This document shows, in pieces, positions 6,026 through 6,999 of a DNA stretch of 6,999 nt. Numbering within the stretch: position 1 is the first letter of the stretch; every line of letters begins with the position of its first letter. The DNA is from Deltaproteobacteria bacterium (GTDB lineage Bacteria > Desulfobacterota > Dissulfuribacteria > Dissulfuribacterales > UBA3076): positions 1 through 6,999 of the forward strand of contig WTCF01000128.1 in NCBI GenBank assembly GCA_013138705.1. Reading direction: 5' to 3'. The notes under the pieces are model-generated. The model made no database searches. It saw only the letters and a list, made by a program, of their open reading frames with translations, and was not told the origin of the DNA. Position numbers and translations under genes: made by a program.

Positions 6026-6421
6026 TCAAATGAGGCGAAGGCCGATTACAGGCGCTATGGCGATGAAATCGCTGTCATTGTGAAGGAGGAAGAGGGCGTG
6101 TTCCAAGGCTATCTGGGCAATGAGACGGTCAATTGTGCTCCGGACAGTGATTCCCTTTCTGCAACAGGCAAAATAGATGCGGGCTGCCTGGGCGTATGAT
6201 TCCACCGGGTCCTTGGGGTGAAAAAACCGCTGGGAGGAAAGGTATTCTTTCAGCGTAGCGTATTCTTTTTCTGTTTTTGCCCCTTGCAGGATCTCTTGGT
6301 AGATAACAGACGTAATGCCAAACGGCACCTGTTGTTGCAGTAGGCTACGGAACCGGCGTGTGACCTCATTCTCTCTGCCTTTGAACAGGTCAATAAGAAC
6401 AGACGTATCGACAAGGATCAT
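6026..6421 (-). CDS. vapC: VapC-type PIN-domain ribonuclease toxin
   Basis: A 131-residue PIN-domain protein of normal VapC length. It is a Mg2+-dependent endoribonuclease that in characterised members cleaves tRNA or rRNA loops and arrests translation when freed from VapB. The acidic metal-binding residues are all visible: Asp5 in the opening MILVDTSVLIDLFKG, Glu43 in SVIYQEILQGAK, Asp98 in STIDRLIAQIAL, and Asp116 with Asp118 in LLHNDSDF. The protein therefore looks active. The ATG (6419-6421) overlaps the vapB stop by four bases (ATGA), and a purine-rich GGGAAGGGA ribosome site lies inside the end of vapB, so translation should be coupled to the antitoxin. It is transcribed from the promoter ahead of vapB. 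The target RNA cannot be told from sequence. Confidence 0.93.
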   Translation of the reverse strand: MILVDTSVLIDLFKGRENEVTRRFRSLLQQQVPFGITSVIYQEILQGAKTEKEYATLKEYLSSQRFFHPKDPVESYAQAARIYFACCRKGITVRSTIDRLIAQIALEHALFLLHNDSDFIAIAPVIGLRLI

Positions 6422-6618
6422 TTCCCTTCCCGCAGCGCCTTGTAATCATAATTTTCTCGAAATTGAATCTTGCCGGCCAGGTCCAGCAGATTCCGGCGTT
6501 TCCGGTTTCCGACGAACTCCTTCAAGGCCAGGTAAATAATCTCTTTTTTTGTTTTGGCGCCGCTGAGCTTCAAGGCCTCCTGTACAAGGGCGTCATCAAG
6601 TACAATGTTTGTTCTCAT
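6418..6618 (-). CDS. vapB: VapB-family antitoxin
   Basis: A 66-residue antitoxin that binds and neutralises VapC and represses its own operon. Residues 1-35 (MRTNIVLDDALVQEALKLSG, then KTKKEIIYLALKEF) have the short β-strand plus two-helix pattern of the ribbon-helix-helix VapB group (DUF2191-like), with the R-T-N-I-V-L-D strand as the DNA-binding element. The C-terminal third, with NLLDLAGKIQFRENYDYKALR, is the usual VapC-clasping tail containing the DL-x-G-K-I motif. I chose ATG 6616-6618 because AGGAGGTG lies 4-5 bases upstream. A start 17 codons earlier would run through the operator and promoter. The TGA overlaps the vapC ATG. Toxin and antitoxin are both intact. Confidence 0.92.
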   Translation of the reverse strand: MRTNIVLDDALVQEALKLSGAKTKKEIIYLALKEFVGNRKRRNLLDLAGKIQFRENYDYKALREGK

Positions 6619-6621
6619 AGT

Positions 6622-6669
6622 GCACCTCCTTATGTGTATAAGGATACACATGCCTGGAGCACCGGTCAA
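6622..6669 (-). promoter_or_regulatory. vapBC promoter with palindromic operator and strong ribosome site
   Basis: On the minus strand TTGACC (6664-6669) and TATCCT (6641-6646) form a -35/-10 pair with an ideal 17-base spacer, and AGGAGG follows just before the vapB ATG. A perfect inverted repeat, ATGTGTAT (6632-6639) and ATACACAT (6644-6651) around AAGG, covers the -10 box. This is the expected place for a VapB/VapBC operator, so autorepression is likely. The leader would be very short, about 15 bases. Confidence 0.65.
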
Positions 6670-6673
6670 GTGA

Positions 6674-6842
6674 CACCGGCATATGGAGAGTTCTCTTTTC
6701 GGTCCTCAATCGAGTGATTTCCAAGATTGCCGAACTCACGCTGATAGCAAAACCGAACACCAGAGATTCCATCTTTGGAATTACAATGCACAATGTCTGC
6801 TCGGATGTCGAAGAACTTGAAAACGCTATTATCCGGTTATAA
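6674..6842 (+). pseudogene. Doubtful plus-strand coding remnant
   Basis: An open plus-strand frame ends at TAA 6840-6842 and reads ...VLNRVISKIAELTLIAKPN, then TRDSIFGITMHNV and CSDVEELENAIIRL. The composition looks protein-like, with an amphipathic final helix, and the 'VEELENAI' ending resembles the last helix of many enzymes, fold-type I aminotransferases among them. I cannot name a family. There is no ATG with a ribosome site in frame; a GTG near 6711 would give about 43 residues. The frame runs back toward the vapBC promoter. It could be the surviving 3' end of a gene cut by arrival of the vapBC module, or chance. Confidence 0.25.
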
Positions 6843-6864
6843 TAAGCCGATACTTGTCGCTAAA

Positions 6865-6999
6865 TTACCTAATCACAGGATAGCCCGAATTTATCCATGC
6901 CTTCATACCGCCCGCAAGGCTGTGAACGTGCGTAAAACCTTTGCCCGCAAGAAAACTTGCAGCAATGTTTCCCCTGTATCCTACGGCGCATGTGACAAT
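6865..6999 (-). CDS. Rhodanese-domain protein, C-terminal part (runs off the window)
   Basis: The last 44 codons of a minus-strand gene ending at TAA 6865-6867. The residues read IVTCAVGYRGNIAASFLAGK, then GFTHVHSLAGGMKAW and a short tail. This is the C-terminal half of a rhodanese domain: the catalytic cysteine loop C-A-V-G-Y-R-G, where the thiol would carry a persulfide, then the helix and the highly conserved LAGGMKAW motif. Rhodaneses handle sulfane sulfur (thiosulfate or persulfide transfer). The Gly after Arg replaces the more common Ser, which is conservative. The start lies beyond the window, so this could be a stand-alone single-domain protein or the tail of a fusion such as a metallo-hydrolase-rhodanese. 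It looks like chromosomal housekeeping or sulfur metabolism bordering the accessory block. Confidence 0.85.
   Translation of the reverse strand: MVTCAVGYRGNIAASFLAGKGFTHVHSLAGGMKAWINSGYPVIR

Noticed and set aside
6002..6199. 65-codon plus-strand frame opposite vapC
   Set aside because: It is antisense to the intact vapC, whose acidic active-site residues are all present.
1..6999. CRISPR array, tRNA or rRNA genes
   Set aside because: No regularly spaced repeats, cloverleaf with conserved TψC arm, or rRNA signature was seen on either strand.

Overview
The window looks like an accessory, defence-island-like region of a Gram-positive anaerobe. Clostridia of the Peptococcaceae/Moorella/Desulfotomaculum kind are my best guess. 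This is inferred from moderate base composition, strong purine-rich ribosome sites, TTG starts, and dense decayed group II intron, IS and RHS debris; no gene gives firm taxonomy. Almost every recognisable protein gene lies on the minus strand.

Layout: 1-121 holds no gene and may be the end of an insertion sequence. 122-643 (minus) encodes a 173-residue protein resembling the Abi-alpha (DUF4393) phage-exclusion group, possibly cut short at its C-terminus. About 670-2200 is a graveyard of mobile DNA. It contains the 5' ribozyme part of a group II intron without its reverse transcriptase (about 672-1160), an N-terminal fragment of a Y1 (IS200/RAYT-like) transposase, an RHS-repeat fragment, a strong 15-bp hairpin, a possible 31-residue membrane peptide, the C-terminal DnaA-like helix-turn-helix part of a RAYT transposase, and a second, shorter group II intron 5' fragment (about 2082-2200).

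The dominant gene is at 2245-5811 (minus): an intact 1188-residue protein with an N-terminal SIR2 NADase domain and about 900 residues of helical C-terminal region. This is the architecture of the large SIR2 anti-phage proteins (DSR / SIR2-DUF4020 type). It starts at a TTG behind a GGGGA ribosome site and has a plausible promoter just upstream. Next comes a compact type II toxin-antitoxin operon, vapB-vapC (6026-6618, minus), with an ATGA overlap, a strong ribosome site and a palindromic operator over the predicted -10 box. The right edge holds the C-terminus of a rhodanese-domain protein (minus), preceded by a doubtful plus-strand coding remnant.

Together, an Abi-like gene, a SIR2 NADase and a VapBC module sitting among decayed mobile elements suggest a phage-defence neighbourhood. 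The SIR2 protein is expected to act alone, sensing infection with its long C-terminal part and depleting NAD+ with its N-terminal domain. No evidence ties the other genes to it mechanistically. The genes are separately transcribed or separated by debris.
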